A DNA stretch of 5,734 nucleotides from Syntrophobacterales bacterium (GTDB taxonomy: Bacteria; Desulfobacterota; Syntrophorhabdia; Syntrophorhabdales; WCHB1-27). This document shows, one piece after another, positions 1 through 5,678 of the stretch. Each line of letters begins with the position of its first letter. The stretch's first letter is position 1. Where the stretch lies: positions 1 to 5,734 of the forward strand of contig JADGQN010000321.1 of NCBI GenBank assembly GCA_017881765.1. Direction: 5' to 3'. The position numbers and the translations under genes are program-made. The notes beneath the pieces are model-generated. The model was not told the origin of the DNA and made no database searches. It saw only the letters and a list, made by a program, of their open reading frames with translations.

Positions 1-220
1 AATGTCTGGAAGATCTGGTATCCAATATCTCCCAGAATTCGTAATCTTCAACTCTTCTGCCGGCAGGACCTCTTGATTTGAAGAATGGCCAGTCATCTCT
101 TCCACCTGCCTCATGAATAAGAGCCAGTTGTGTCGACATCAACATTCCCGTTGAAAATGATGTAGCACCCGAGACATCGCCGGGAGGAAGAATATCTTGA
201 AGATCAGGGGCTGATTTCAC
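1..220 (-). CDS. Partial unknown protein, N-terminal part, runs off the left edge
   Basis: A minus-strand frame is open from a stop at 236-238 to the window edge, giving about 73 residues if it starts at the GTG at 218-220. The translation looks protein-like, for example GMLMSTQLALIHEAGGRDDW followed by PFFKSRGPAGRR and EDYEFWEILDTR. The plus strand here is broken by stops in all three frames. No good Shine-Dalgarno sequence precedes the GTG, and an in-frame ATG at 143-145 is an alternative start. I do not recognise the family. The intron relic lies immediately upstream, so the true 5' end may have been lost and this may be a truncated gene. Existence is moderately supported; function is unknown. 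Confidence 0.45.
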   Translation of the reverse strand, partial: MKSAPDLQDILPPGDVSGATSFSTGMLMSTQLALIHEAGGRDDWPFFKSRGPAGRRVEDYEFWEILDTRSSRH

Positions 221-270
221 TCCGTGTGCTGTGGATTACGATTCACTGTCCAACCACGCCCGATGGCTTC

Positions 271-345
271 TACGTAACGCCACGTGCGGACCCGCATACG
301 GGGTGGTTGTGGGGATGGGCGATTAAAGGCCGACCGTTACCCGAT
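271..345 (+). mobile_element. Group II intron 3' end remnant (domains V and VI)
   Basis: The stretch folds into two consecutive hairpins in the order expected at the 3' end of a group II intron. The first (280-307) pairs GCCAC with GTGGT and TGCG (286-289) with CGCA (294-297), with an asymmetric bulge between them, as in domain V. The second (311-342) pairs GGG with CCC, leaves A339 unpaired, then continues G314-T338, A315-T337, T316-G336, G317-C335 and G318-C334. This gives a single bulged A seventh from an end in GAT, the classic domain VI branch-point layout. The wording also resembles tails remembered from bacterial group II introns. No reverse transcriptase frame precedes it, so it is probably a relic. 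The domain V loop is GACC rather than a GNRA tetraloop and the lower stem is imperfect, suggesting decay or a divergent class. The 5' limit is arbitrary. Confidence 0.55.
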
Positions 346-357
346 CAGGGTGGTCTA

Positions 358-693
358 TCATTTCTTCAGTGTTTCCTCAAGAGCTGTCTTCCTGTGCTGA
401 AGCGTATCCAGTCTTTTCTTGAGTTCGGCTGTCTCCTTTTTGATCTTCCGCAATTCCGTCTGGTTCTTGACCTTCATGAGATAGGCGGTTCCAAGTTGCT
501 CAGCTATGTACTTTTCGAGTTGGCTTCTCAAGACTCGGAGGTACGGGTTTCCCCAAATGGACCCTTCCCGGTATTCAAGCTTGTCCGCCTCAATGCCGGT
601 GATGATAAAGTCGCGGCTGACGCCGTACTCGTCCTTAGCGGTTACCTCACTGAGCGTGGCCCCCTTGCGGTTCCATTCACCATACTCCGCCAT
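358..693 (-). CDS. Small excisionase/MerR-like DNA-binding protein with C-terminal coiled coil
   Basis: This 111-residue protein starts at ATG 691-693, preceded by AGAGGACGAA, a reasonable Shine-Dalgarno site. Residues 13-65 follow the layout of small excisionase/MerR-type winged helix-turn-helix domains: a first helix (LSEVTAKDEYGVS), the turn and recognition helix (RDFIITGIEADKLEY), a wing around GSIWGNPYLR, and a final helix (SQLEKYIAEQL). Residues 76-111 are rich in K, E and L with heptad-like spacing, consistent with a coiled coil for dimerisation. It is the last of three closely spaced leftward genes. Its stop lies 12 bases from the end of the intron remnant. A DNA-binding role is inferred from the fold pattern only; the protein resembles a conserved hypothetical family I cannot name, and regulator or recombination directionality factor are both possible. 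Confidence 0.8.
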   Translation of the reverse strand: MAEYGEWNRKGATLSEVTAKDEYGVSRDFIITGIEADKLEYREGSIWGNPYLRVLRSQLEKYIAEQLGTAYLMKVKNQTELRKIKKETAELKKRLDTLQHRKTALEETLKK

Positions 694-763
694 TTCGTCC
701 TCTATTCACCCAACATAGAGTCCGCAGTCGGTCTGGGCGGGAGGACTGCCTGGTTCGGCGCTC

Positions 764-1033
764 TCATCTTTTTCTCCTCTTGCTGAGCATTCCTATGATG
801 CGGGCGTGTTCCTTCAGATAGTCGTAGTGGGCTGCAATCTCCGCTATGTTGCTCTCGTCACATTGTAGCGCTTCATCCGGGTGCTTCTCTCCTGCGATTG
901 CAAGTGCCTTTGTTATCGTGTGCCCCTGATTCAGTGCCTCAACCACCGCGTCATCGTACACTGTCTCGCTGGGAGTGCGAGAGCCTATGAGTTCAGATGC
1001 ACGATCGAGGTATGCCTTTAGTGCTTTGTCCAT
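764..1033 (-). CDS. Small hypothetical protein, 89 residues
   Basis: The chosen start is ATG 1031-1033, preceded by GAGACGGAACT. An in-frame GTG at 1055-1057 would add eight residues (MFSERDGT) but has no better ribosome site. The protein is mostly helical in character, with acidic and alanine-rich stretches and a basic tail (SKRRKR). The segment HTITKALAIAGEKHPDEAL could be a helix-turn-helix, but that is weak. I do not recognise a family. It sits 66 bases after the DUF6155 gene and about 70 bases before the coiled-coil gene, all in the same direction, so co-transcription is plausible. Function is unknown. Confidence 0.7.
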   Translation of the reverse strand: MDKALKAYLDRASELIGSRTPSETVYDDAVVEALNQGHTITKALAIAGEKHPDEALQCDESNIAEIAAHYDYLKEHARIIGMLSKRRKR

Positions 1034-1099
1034 AGTTCCGTCTCTTTCACTGAACACCGGGGGTCACCGGAAGGCAGGCGCCATTAGCCGATTCGGTGA

Positions 1100-1660
1100 T
1101 CATCCATCCTCAGGAAACGCTTCATAATAGTCATCACAGAGCATGTCGTGATAACCCCACCCGATGTTTGAAGATGAAGTCATGATTGCGTCCAGCCTGC
1201 CTCGGAATGTTTCCCGTTGCTCTTCCGGAAGGCTGAGGACTTTGTCTATAGCCCGACGGTACATTCGGTTCAGGGCGTCATAGAAAGCCTCATCTATGTC
1301 GCCAAAATCCAGTGTAAACTTGTTTCCGCACTCTACAAAGAAGGTCATCAATTCCGCTTCGCCGAGGGGGTCTCCCACAGCCTTGGAATAGCTGCTGATA
1401 GCTTTCTTAGCTTTCGAGACTTCGATTGGTTTGTTGGTGTAAACGTCCGGGTACATGCAGGCACTTATCGTCTTCTTGTACGGAGCGAGCGTGTCGCCGC
1501 CAACGGCGAACCGGGCATGGAGAAATGCCTGGTTTTCCTTGGATAAGCAATAAAGGTCCGAGACCAATTTGATTAACTGCTTCCCTTCCAGGCTGGCCAC
1601 TGCTGCCTTCACATCTGACCATCTCTGACTATTGGATTTTCGCTTTGCTCCCAGAATCAT
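1100..1660 (-). CDS. DUF6155 family protein
   Basis: A 186-residue protein starting at ATG 1658-1660 with AAAGGAGA directly upstream; the spacing to the ATG is short (about 2 bases). The pattern matches DUF6155 as I recall it: an N-terminal helical segment (LEGKQLIKLVSDLYCLSKEN, residues 24-43), a central lysine-rich helix (SKAKKAISSYSK), the motif GDIDEAFYDAL (120-130), and the C-terminal motif NIGWGYHDMLCDDY (165-178). Length fits that family. No transmembrane segment or signal peptide is visible, so it is probably cytoplasmic. The molecular role of DUF6155 is not known to me. It is the first gene of the leftward group and would be driven from promoters in 1661-1975. Confidence 0.8.
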   Translation of the reverse strand: MILGAKRKSNSQRWSDVKAAVASLEGKQLIKLVSDLYCLSKENQAFLHARFAVGGDTLAPYKKTISACMYPDVYTNKPIEVSKAKKAISSYSKAVGDPLGEAELMTFFVECGNKFTLDFGDIDEAFYDALNRMYRRAIDKVLSLPEEQRETFRGRLDAIMTSSSNIGWGYHDMLCDDYYEAFPEDG

Positions 1661-1671
1661 TCTCCTTTATT

Positions 1672-1695
1672 CTTCACCGAACTTATGGGGTGAAG
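1672..1695. repeat. 7-bp perfect inverted repeat upstream of the DUF6155 gene
   Basis: CTTCACC (1672-1678) is repeated in inverted orientation as GGTGAAG (1689-1695), with a 10-base spacer. It lies 12 bases upstream of the DUF6155 start codon, where it could be a repressor operator or a leader hairpin affecting translation. Role is inferred from position only. Confidence 0.5.
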
Positions 1696-1799
1696 GTCCC
1701 GTACGAGAATCAAGGGCGTCGGACACGCGCTTGCATCAATCCCGGTACTTCCCGTCACCGCAGATAGACGGCCCATTCCCCATTGCTTACCAAATAAAA

Positions 1800-1834
1800 T
1801 CCTTCGTGGCAAGCGAAAAATGGGATACGAAGGA
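1800..1834. repeat. 8-bp perfect inverted repeat
   Basis: TCCTTCGT (1800-1807) and ACGAAGGA (1827-1834) are perfect reverse complements with a 19-base spacer. A looser outer match links CCCATT (1772-1777) with AATGGG inside the spacer. There is no run of T after either arm, so it does not look like an intrinsic terminator. A protein-binding site, for example for a transposase, is possible. Confidence 0.5.
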
Positions 1835-1843
1835 GGAAGCAAC

Positions 1844-1912
1844 GAGTTACGTATAGCAGGAAGTTAGCCTCGGCTCCTAGCTCTCATCCACTGGCAAAGA
1901 GCTAGGTAACTC
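1844..1912. repeat. Nested hairpin: 9-bp inner and 7-bp outer inverted repeats
   Basis: CCTAGCTCT (1876-1884) pairs perfectly with AGAGCTAGG (1898-1906) around a 13-base loop. Outside it, GAGTTAC (1844-1850) pairs with GTAACTC (1906-1912), sharing one base with the inner arm; AGTTA (1862-1866) is an alternative partner for TAACT (1907-1911). The result is a large interrupted hairpin about 65 bases upstream of the transposase start. It could be part of the element's left end or a structure limiting read-through transcription into the transposases. No T tract follows. Confidence 0.55.
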
Positions 1913-1928
1913 AATCCCCTATATGAAG

Positions 1929-1954
1929 ATTGTATCGTCAAAATAGGCTACAAT
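1929..1954 (+). promoter_or_regulatory. Possible operator/promoter segment before the transposase pair
   Basis: ATTGTA (1929-1934) and TACAAT (1949-1954) form a perfect 6-bp inverted repeat with a 14-base spacer, just upstream of the ribosome site. TACAAT also resembles a -10 box, but no -35 box sits at the right distance (TTGTAT at 1930-1935 is only 13 bases away). An operator overlapping a weak promoter is the likeliest reading. Confidence 0.3.
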
Positions 1955-1963
1955 TCCCGGCGT

Positions 1964-1971
1964 AGGAGGTG
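1964..1971 (+). promoter_or_regulatory. Strong ribosome binding site for the first transposase
   Basis: AGGAGGTG, close to the full anti-16S complement, ends 4 bases before ATG 1976. This fixes the start of the first transposase gene and is stronger than usual for a transposase. Confidence 0.8.
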
Positions 1972-1975
1972 CACG

Positions 1976-3916
1976 ATGATTCTGATCGAGGAATGGCTGA
2001 TAATACGCAATCTCAAGAGGAACCATCCGGATATGGGCACACGGAAAATCGCACAGTTCCTCGGAAGATCGCGAGGCGCGATAAGAAAAGCACTGGCTTC
2101 GGGATATTACCGCAGGTATAGCCGGGACGGTTGCGTTGCGGCCTTTGCCGAACCAGTTATCGTTCTTCCAAATACGGAAACAGGGGGATCCATGGCGAGA
2201 AGAAATATCCTCATGAACCGGATAGTAGACGGAATCTATCAATGGTACAAGGGCAGCTCCGCGCAAGAGGTCAGTCGATCGTTGGGGATGGATCGAAAGA
2301 CCTTACGCAAGTATCTCGTAATGGCAAAACAATGCGGACTTGATCGAACACATCCTCTTCCTGACGAATACAAACTGACCCAGAAGCTGGAAACACTTCG
2401 GCGGGTGACCTACGATGTTCCCGCTATGAATGCGCTTGATAAGCTTAGGGGCGACATCAAACAGTGGCTGGCCGATCCTTCAATAACCGTCAAGAAGATA
2501 TGGCGGCTTGCCGCCGAGCGCGGAATCACCGCGGGATACACCTCGGTGAAACGCTATTTGAGGGCGCAATTCCCCTTCGGGATTCCGGAAGTGACCGTGC
2601 GCATCACGACAACCCCAGGGTACATCGGGAGAAGAATCCAGGAAGAGGTAGCCGAGAAGGGTCTGGATACTTACATCACCAGCGAGCACCGCACTTACAG
2701 AAGAGAGCGCAACGAGAAGGATAACGTATGGATGCGACGGCTCTTGCAGGGCGATATGAGTTTCGACGAACTGTCTCGGGATATCGGGGACCCGATCCCT
2801 CCGGGTGACACCGCCAAACTATATGAGTGTGCGCTATGCAGGCCAATAAGGTACCGGAACAGGGCACTATCCGTCTTGTCGCTCCTCAAGGGGATATCTC
2901 AGCGCAGGATCTCTGAATACCTGCTCATTGCCCGCAAGTCCGTGAATAGAAGCTACACGACATACAAGACCCAGGGGGTACAATCGATCGTTTCGGACAA
3001 GGGGAAAAGGCTGCTTAGGCAAGACGATCCAGTTTACGTAGACAAGGTGTTCTCAATTCTGCACTCGCCTCCTTCGTCCTTCGGGTTCACCCGAACTTCA
3101 TGGAGGCAGGAGGATATCAAGAAAGTGCTCGCGGATAGTCAAATGCCTTTGTCGAGGACGGACATAAGGAGCATCATCAAGAAGTCGGGGTTCAAATACC
3201 GCAAGGCGAGGACCGTTCTTACCAGCAACGACCCGAAGTACCAAGCAAAGCTACAGGACATCAAGAACATTCTCGCAAATCTCGGGCCAAGGGAGAAGTT
3301 CTTCTCCATAGACGAATACGGACCCTTCGCCGTCAAGTTGCAGGGCGGAAAGTCCCTGGTGCCCCCAGGAACAATCAAGACCGTGCCTCAGCGGCAGAAA
3401 AGCAAGGGCAGCATCATCCTTACCGCCGCCCTTGAGCTCTCCACGAACCAAGTGACCCACTTTTACTCTAGAAAGAAGAATACCGCTGAGATGATCAAAT
3501 TGCTGGACAACCTCATCACAAAGTACGCAGATGAAGAGTGCATATATTTCTCATGGGACGCCGCTTCGTGGCATGCGTCCAGGGAGTTGTATGAAAGGGT
3601 CGATATGGTGAATAGCGACGAATACAGATCAAAGACGAGGTGTCCCTTGGTAAGACTCGCACCCCTTCCGACCTGCGCCCAATTTCTGAATGTGATTGAA
3701 TCGGTTTTCAGTGGCATGGCCCGGGCCATCATTCACAACAGCGATTATCAGTCTGTTGACGAATGCCAGGTGGCAATTGACCGCTATTTTGACGAAAGGA
3801 ATCAGCACTACGAGGAGCACCCGAAGAAGGCAGGCAAAAGAATATGGGGGAAGGAAAGGGTCGAGGCTGCTTTCAAGGAAAGCAACAACTGCAAGGATCC
3901 GATGTATTGCAGATAG
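1976..3916 (+). CDS. Chimeric transposase A: IS21 IstA-like N-terminus, IS630-type DDE C-terminus
   Basis: A 646-residue protein with a strong ribosome site. Residues 1-45 are an IS21-like helix-turn-helix (TRKIAQFLGRSRGAIRKAL). Residues 76-115 carry a second one (SAQEVSRSLGMDRKTLRKYL). Residues 160-215 match the next IstA module (SITVKKIWRLAAERGITAGY then TSVKRYL), ending at VTVRITTTPG, which in IstA leads into the first catalytic Asp; here that Asp is absent and the protein turns into an IS630-type protein. Residues 290-345 are the IS630 helix-turn-helix. The catalytic domain has FFSIDEYGPF (D446), YFSWDAASWH (D528) and FLNVIESVFSG (E575). The D-to-E gap is 46 residues instead of about 34. 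The C-terminal part carries AGKRIWGKE and SNNCKDP. Expected activity is cut-and-paste transposition at TA targets, as in IS630; the IstA-like head may recognise the ends. At 646 residues it is about twice the usual IS630 length. It is followed at 46 bases by a paralogue. Confidence 0.9.
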   Translation: MILIEEWLIIRNLKRNHPDMGTRKIAQFLGRSRGAIRKALASGYYRRYSRDGCVAAFAEPVIVLPNTETGGSMARRNILMNRIVDGIYQWYKGSSAQEVSRSLGMDRKTLRKYLVMAKQCGLDRTHPLPDEYKLTQKLETLRRVTYDVPAMNALDKLRGDIKQWLADPSITVKKIWRLAAERGITAGYTSVKRYLRAQFPFGIPEVTVRITTTPGYIGRRIQEEVAEKGLDTYITSEHRTYRRERNEKDNVWMRRLLQGDMSFDELSRDIGDPIPPGDTAKLYECALCRPIRYRNRALSVLSLLKGISQRRISEYLLIARKSVNRSYTTYKTQGVQSIVSDKGKRLLRQDDPVYVDKVFSILHSPPSSFGFTRTSWRQEDIKKVLADSQMPLSRTDIRSIIKKSGFKYRKARTVLTSNDPKYQAKLQDIKNILANLGPREKFFSIDEYGPFAVKLQGGKSLVPPGTIKTVPQRQKSKGSIILTAALELSTNQVTHFYSRKKNTAEMIKLLDNLITKYADEECIYFSWDAASWHASRELYERVDMVNSDEYRSKTRCPLVRLAPLPTCAQFLNVIESVFSGMARAIIHNSDYQSVDECQVAIDRYFDERNQHYEEHPKKAGKRIWGKERVEAAFKESNNCKDPMYCR

Positions 3917-3918
3917 GC

Positions 3919-3931
3919 CCTGGCCTCCAGG
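3919..3931 (+). repeat. Short hairpin after the first transposase stop codon
   Basis: CCTGG and CCAGG pair around a 3-base loop, starting 3 bases after the TAG of the first transposase. There is no T tract, so it is not a terminator. It could modestly affect mRNA stability or coupling between the two genes. It may be chance. Confidence 0.3.
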
Positions 3932-3951
3932 TGTACGGGTAGAAACTTCAC

Positions 3952-3957
3952 AAGGAG
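3952..3957 (+). promoter_or_regulatory. Ribosome binding site deciding a GTG start for the second transposase
   Basis: AAGGAG sits 5 bases before GTG 3963-3965. The same frame stays open further upstream, over the end of the first gene, to an ATG at 3696. That upstream stretch does not resemble a transposase, whereas the protein begins to match IstA N-termini immediately after the GTG. The site therefore supports the start at 3963. Confidence 0.75.
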
Positions 3958-3962
3958 CAATC

Positions 3963-5534
3963 GTGTCCAACACAGTCCCCATTTCCAGGATCAAGCGATT
4001 GGCAGCGCTCCATGGCGCTGGAAAGAACCCATCGGTCGCCTATCTCGCCAGGGTCCTTGGCCTTTGTCGCGGCAGTGTTCGCAGGTACCGAAAGCTCATC
4101 GAAGCAAGCGGGCATTCCTTTGCATATTTTGCCACTATGTCTGAAAAAGAAATATGGAGAATCCTCAGACAACAGGCCGCAGAGAAAGAACCCACCGGAC
4201 GCCAAGCCACGCTGTCGATGATTTTCCCTGAAATCCAGGGGCAGGTGCAGGATGGTTCGAAAAATTTGAAGCAAAGCTGGCTCCAATACAGAAAAACTCA
4301 TCGAGACGGATACGAATACTCGCAATTTGTGCGTCTCTTTCAACTGTGGGGAAAACAGCGGGCAATGAAGACAACAGCGTGCGCCAAGTGGCATGTCGCT
4401 CACCTTCCCCAGGAAGACTTGTCCGCACTGAGAAAGTGGCGAAACTCCAACAATAGAACGAGGTGGGCCAAGGCGGTGGCCTTGATGGAGTCGTATAAAG
4501 GAGCAAACCTGGCAAGCCTGTGTGTAAAAATAGAAAAGTCACCCAGAATAGTGAAAAGGTGGATGGCGGCGTACGATCAGAAAGGCATTGCCGGCCTCGA
4601 CACCGCGAGGAAGAGGCAGTCGCCGCCAGCGAAGCTCGCGGAAATGGACCAGAAGCGAGACCGGATCATAGAGATCCTCCACGAAACGCCACAGCTCCAT
4701 GGAATAAACAGGGCTTCCTGGAGTCTGGATAGCCTTGTGCAGGCATACAAAGCGCAGTATAGCGAATCGGTAAGCATGTCCACCGTTTCGGATTACATCA
4801 GATCCGAGGGTTTCACGTTAAAGAAGGCGCGGCGTGTCCTGACAAGCCCAGACCCGGATTACCGGGAAAAGCTGAAGGAAATCACCTCGATATTGTCAAG
4901 CCTGAGGGAGGACGAAAAGTTCTTTTCGGTGGACGAGTTTGGCCCTTTCTCGGTGACGATACGCGGGGGAAGAACTCACACCGAGCGTGGCACGAACAGG
5001 GTCATTCCTCAGTGGCAAAAAAGTAAAGGGCGGATAATTCTGACGGCGGGTCTGGAACTCTCAACGAATCAGATCAGATACTTTTATTCGGAAAAGAAGA
5101 ATACCGGTGAAATGATAAGACTCTTGGATATCCTGCTGCACGAGTATGCGGACCAGCGCTGCCTGTACCTTTCGTGGGATGCGGCTTCCTGGCACATATC
5201 GGCCAAGCTCAAGAAACGTGTCGCCGCGCAAAATAACATGGCCGACATGACACCGATACACGGGCCAATCGTCAAGCTCGCTCCCCTTCCTGCCTCTGCC
5301 CAATTTCTAAATGTCATTGAATCGATCTTCAGCGGCATGGCTAGGGCGGTACTCCACAACAGTGATTACCAATCCGTAGGCGAATGCAAAGAGGCGATTG
5401 ACAGACATTTTGAGGAGAGAAACGAACATTATAGAAGAAACCCCGCACGAGCGGGAAAAAAGATATGGGGAAAGGAACTCGTTGAACCCTATTTCAGTCC
5501 CAGCAATAATTGCAAGGATCCCAAGTGGCGGTGA
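3963..5534 (+). CDS. Chimeric transposase B: different IS21 IstA-like N-terminus, IS630-type DDE C-terminus
   Basis: A 523-residue protein starting at GTG. Residues 7-48 are a helix-turn-helix (AYLARVLGLCRGSVRRYRK). Residues 82-130 (LSMIFPE, then KQSWLQYRKTHRDGYEYSQF) match the IstA subgroup typified by IS408/IS1326, where WEEYR..HPDGY.YSQFC is characteristic. After about residue 135, where IstA would continue to its catalytic domain, the protein switches to an IS630-type helix-turn-helix (165-215) and linker. The catalytic domain has FFSVDEFGPF (D324), YLSWDAASWH (D406) and FLNVIESIFSG (E453), again with 46 residues between D and E. The tail has AGKKIWGKE and SNNCKDPKWR. The DDE part is clearly homologous to transposase A, but DNA similarity is only moderate, so the duplication is old. 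It lies 46 bases after gene A and is likely co-transcribed. All three catalytic residues are intact. Confidence 0.9.
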   Translation: MSNTVPISRIKRLAALHGAGKNPSVAYLARVLGLCRGSVRRYRKLIEASGHSFAYFATMSEKEIWRILRQQAAEKEPTGRQATLSMIFPEIQGQVQDGSKNLKQSWLQYRKTHRDGYEYSQFVRLFQLWGKQRAMKTTACAKWHVAHLPQEDLSALRKWRNSNNRTRWAKAVALMESYKGANLASLCVKIEKSPRIVKRWMAAYDQKGIAGLDTARKRQSPPAKLAEMDQKRDRIIEILHETPQLHGINRASWSLDSLVQAYKAQYSESVSMSTVSDYIRSEGFTLKKARRVLTSPDPDYREKLKEITSILSSLREDEKFFSVDEFGPFSVTIRGGRTHTERGTNRVIPQWQKSKGRIILTAGLELSTNQIRYFYSEKKNTGEMIRLLDILLHEYADQRCLYLSWDAASWHISAKLKKRVAAQNNMADMTPIHGPIVKLAPLPASAQFLNVIESIFSGMARAVLHNSDYQSVGECKEAIDRHFEERNEHYRRNPARAGKKIWGKELVEPYFSPSNNCKDPKWR

Positions 5535-5678
5535 ATGTTATTGGAACCATGACCGATCAGATATCTCGCCACAAACCGATTTACCATAACCTGTTGCAGG
5601 GATCTTCTCCGTGGTGCCCGCAAAGCGGCCAAACCGGCCCAAACTGTGATATATACTAACGGAGCGCAACGGGCAGCG
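5535..5678. other. Intergenic stretch after the transposase pair
   Basis: No gene is seen here. It should contain the right end of the element and the promoter of the next gene. Overlapping short GC-rich palindromes occur (CCGC-AAA-GCGG at 5618-5628 and GGCC-AAACC-GGCC at 5627-5639), without a T run, so no intrinsic terminator is evident. TATACT at 5652-5657 could be a -10 box for the downstream gene, but no clear -35 box sits upstream. Confidence 0.4.

Larger units (their letters stand above)
1661..1975. other. Divergent intergenic region with clustered inverted repeats
   Basis: These 315 bases lie between the leftward DUF6155 gene and the rightward transposase gene, and no convincing gene is visible on either strand. 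The stretch contains at least four perfect short inverted repeats, listed separately. It should hold the promoter of the leftward group, the promoter of the transposase pair, and the left boundary of the transposable element. I could not find a convincing consensus promoter for either direction, nor a sequence matching the right flank in inverted orientation. Confidence 0.7.
1976..5534 (+). mobile_element. Two-transposase element of IS630/IS21-chimeric type (ends not resolved)
   Basis: Two co-directional, intact, paralogous transposase genes form one unit flanked by unrelated genes. Coordinates mark only the coding core; real ends should lie in 1661-1975 and 5535-5678. No terminal inverted repeat or target duplication could be recognised by eye. 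No IstB-like ATPase or other passenger gene is present. The pair could be one element with two transposase subunits, or two related elements inserted side by side; the tight 46-base spacing with its own ribosome site favours one unit. Confidence 0.6.

Noticed and set aside
226..786. Long plus-strand open frame across the leftward coiled-coil gene
   Set aside because: It runs antisense through a well-supported gene and its first part translates the intron-like RNA structure, a known source of spurious hypothetical proteins.
1844..1912. tRNA-like look: 7-bp outer stem with internal stems
   Set aside because: There is no T-loop consensus (GTTCGAATC-like) or D-loop pattern, and the 9-bp inner hairpin with a 13-base loop does not fit a tRNA anticodon arm.
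3696..3962. Open frame extending transposase B 89 codons upstream over the end of transposase A, suggesting a frameshift fusion of A and B
   Set aside because: The upstream residues do not resemble a transposase, a shift would remove transposase A's conserved tail, no slippery site is evident, and AAGGAG before GTG 3963 explains the start.
1982..5560. CTGATCG at 1982-1988 and CGATCAG at 5554-5560 as possible terminal inverted repeats
   Set aside because: Only 7 bases match exactly, the left copy lies inside the coding start of transposase A, and a match this short is expected by chance.
5618..5639. GC-rich palindromes as an intrinsic terminator for the transposase pair
   Set aside because: The stems are only 4 bp and no T run follows.
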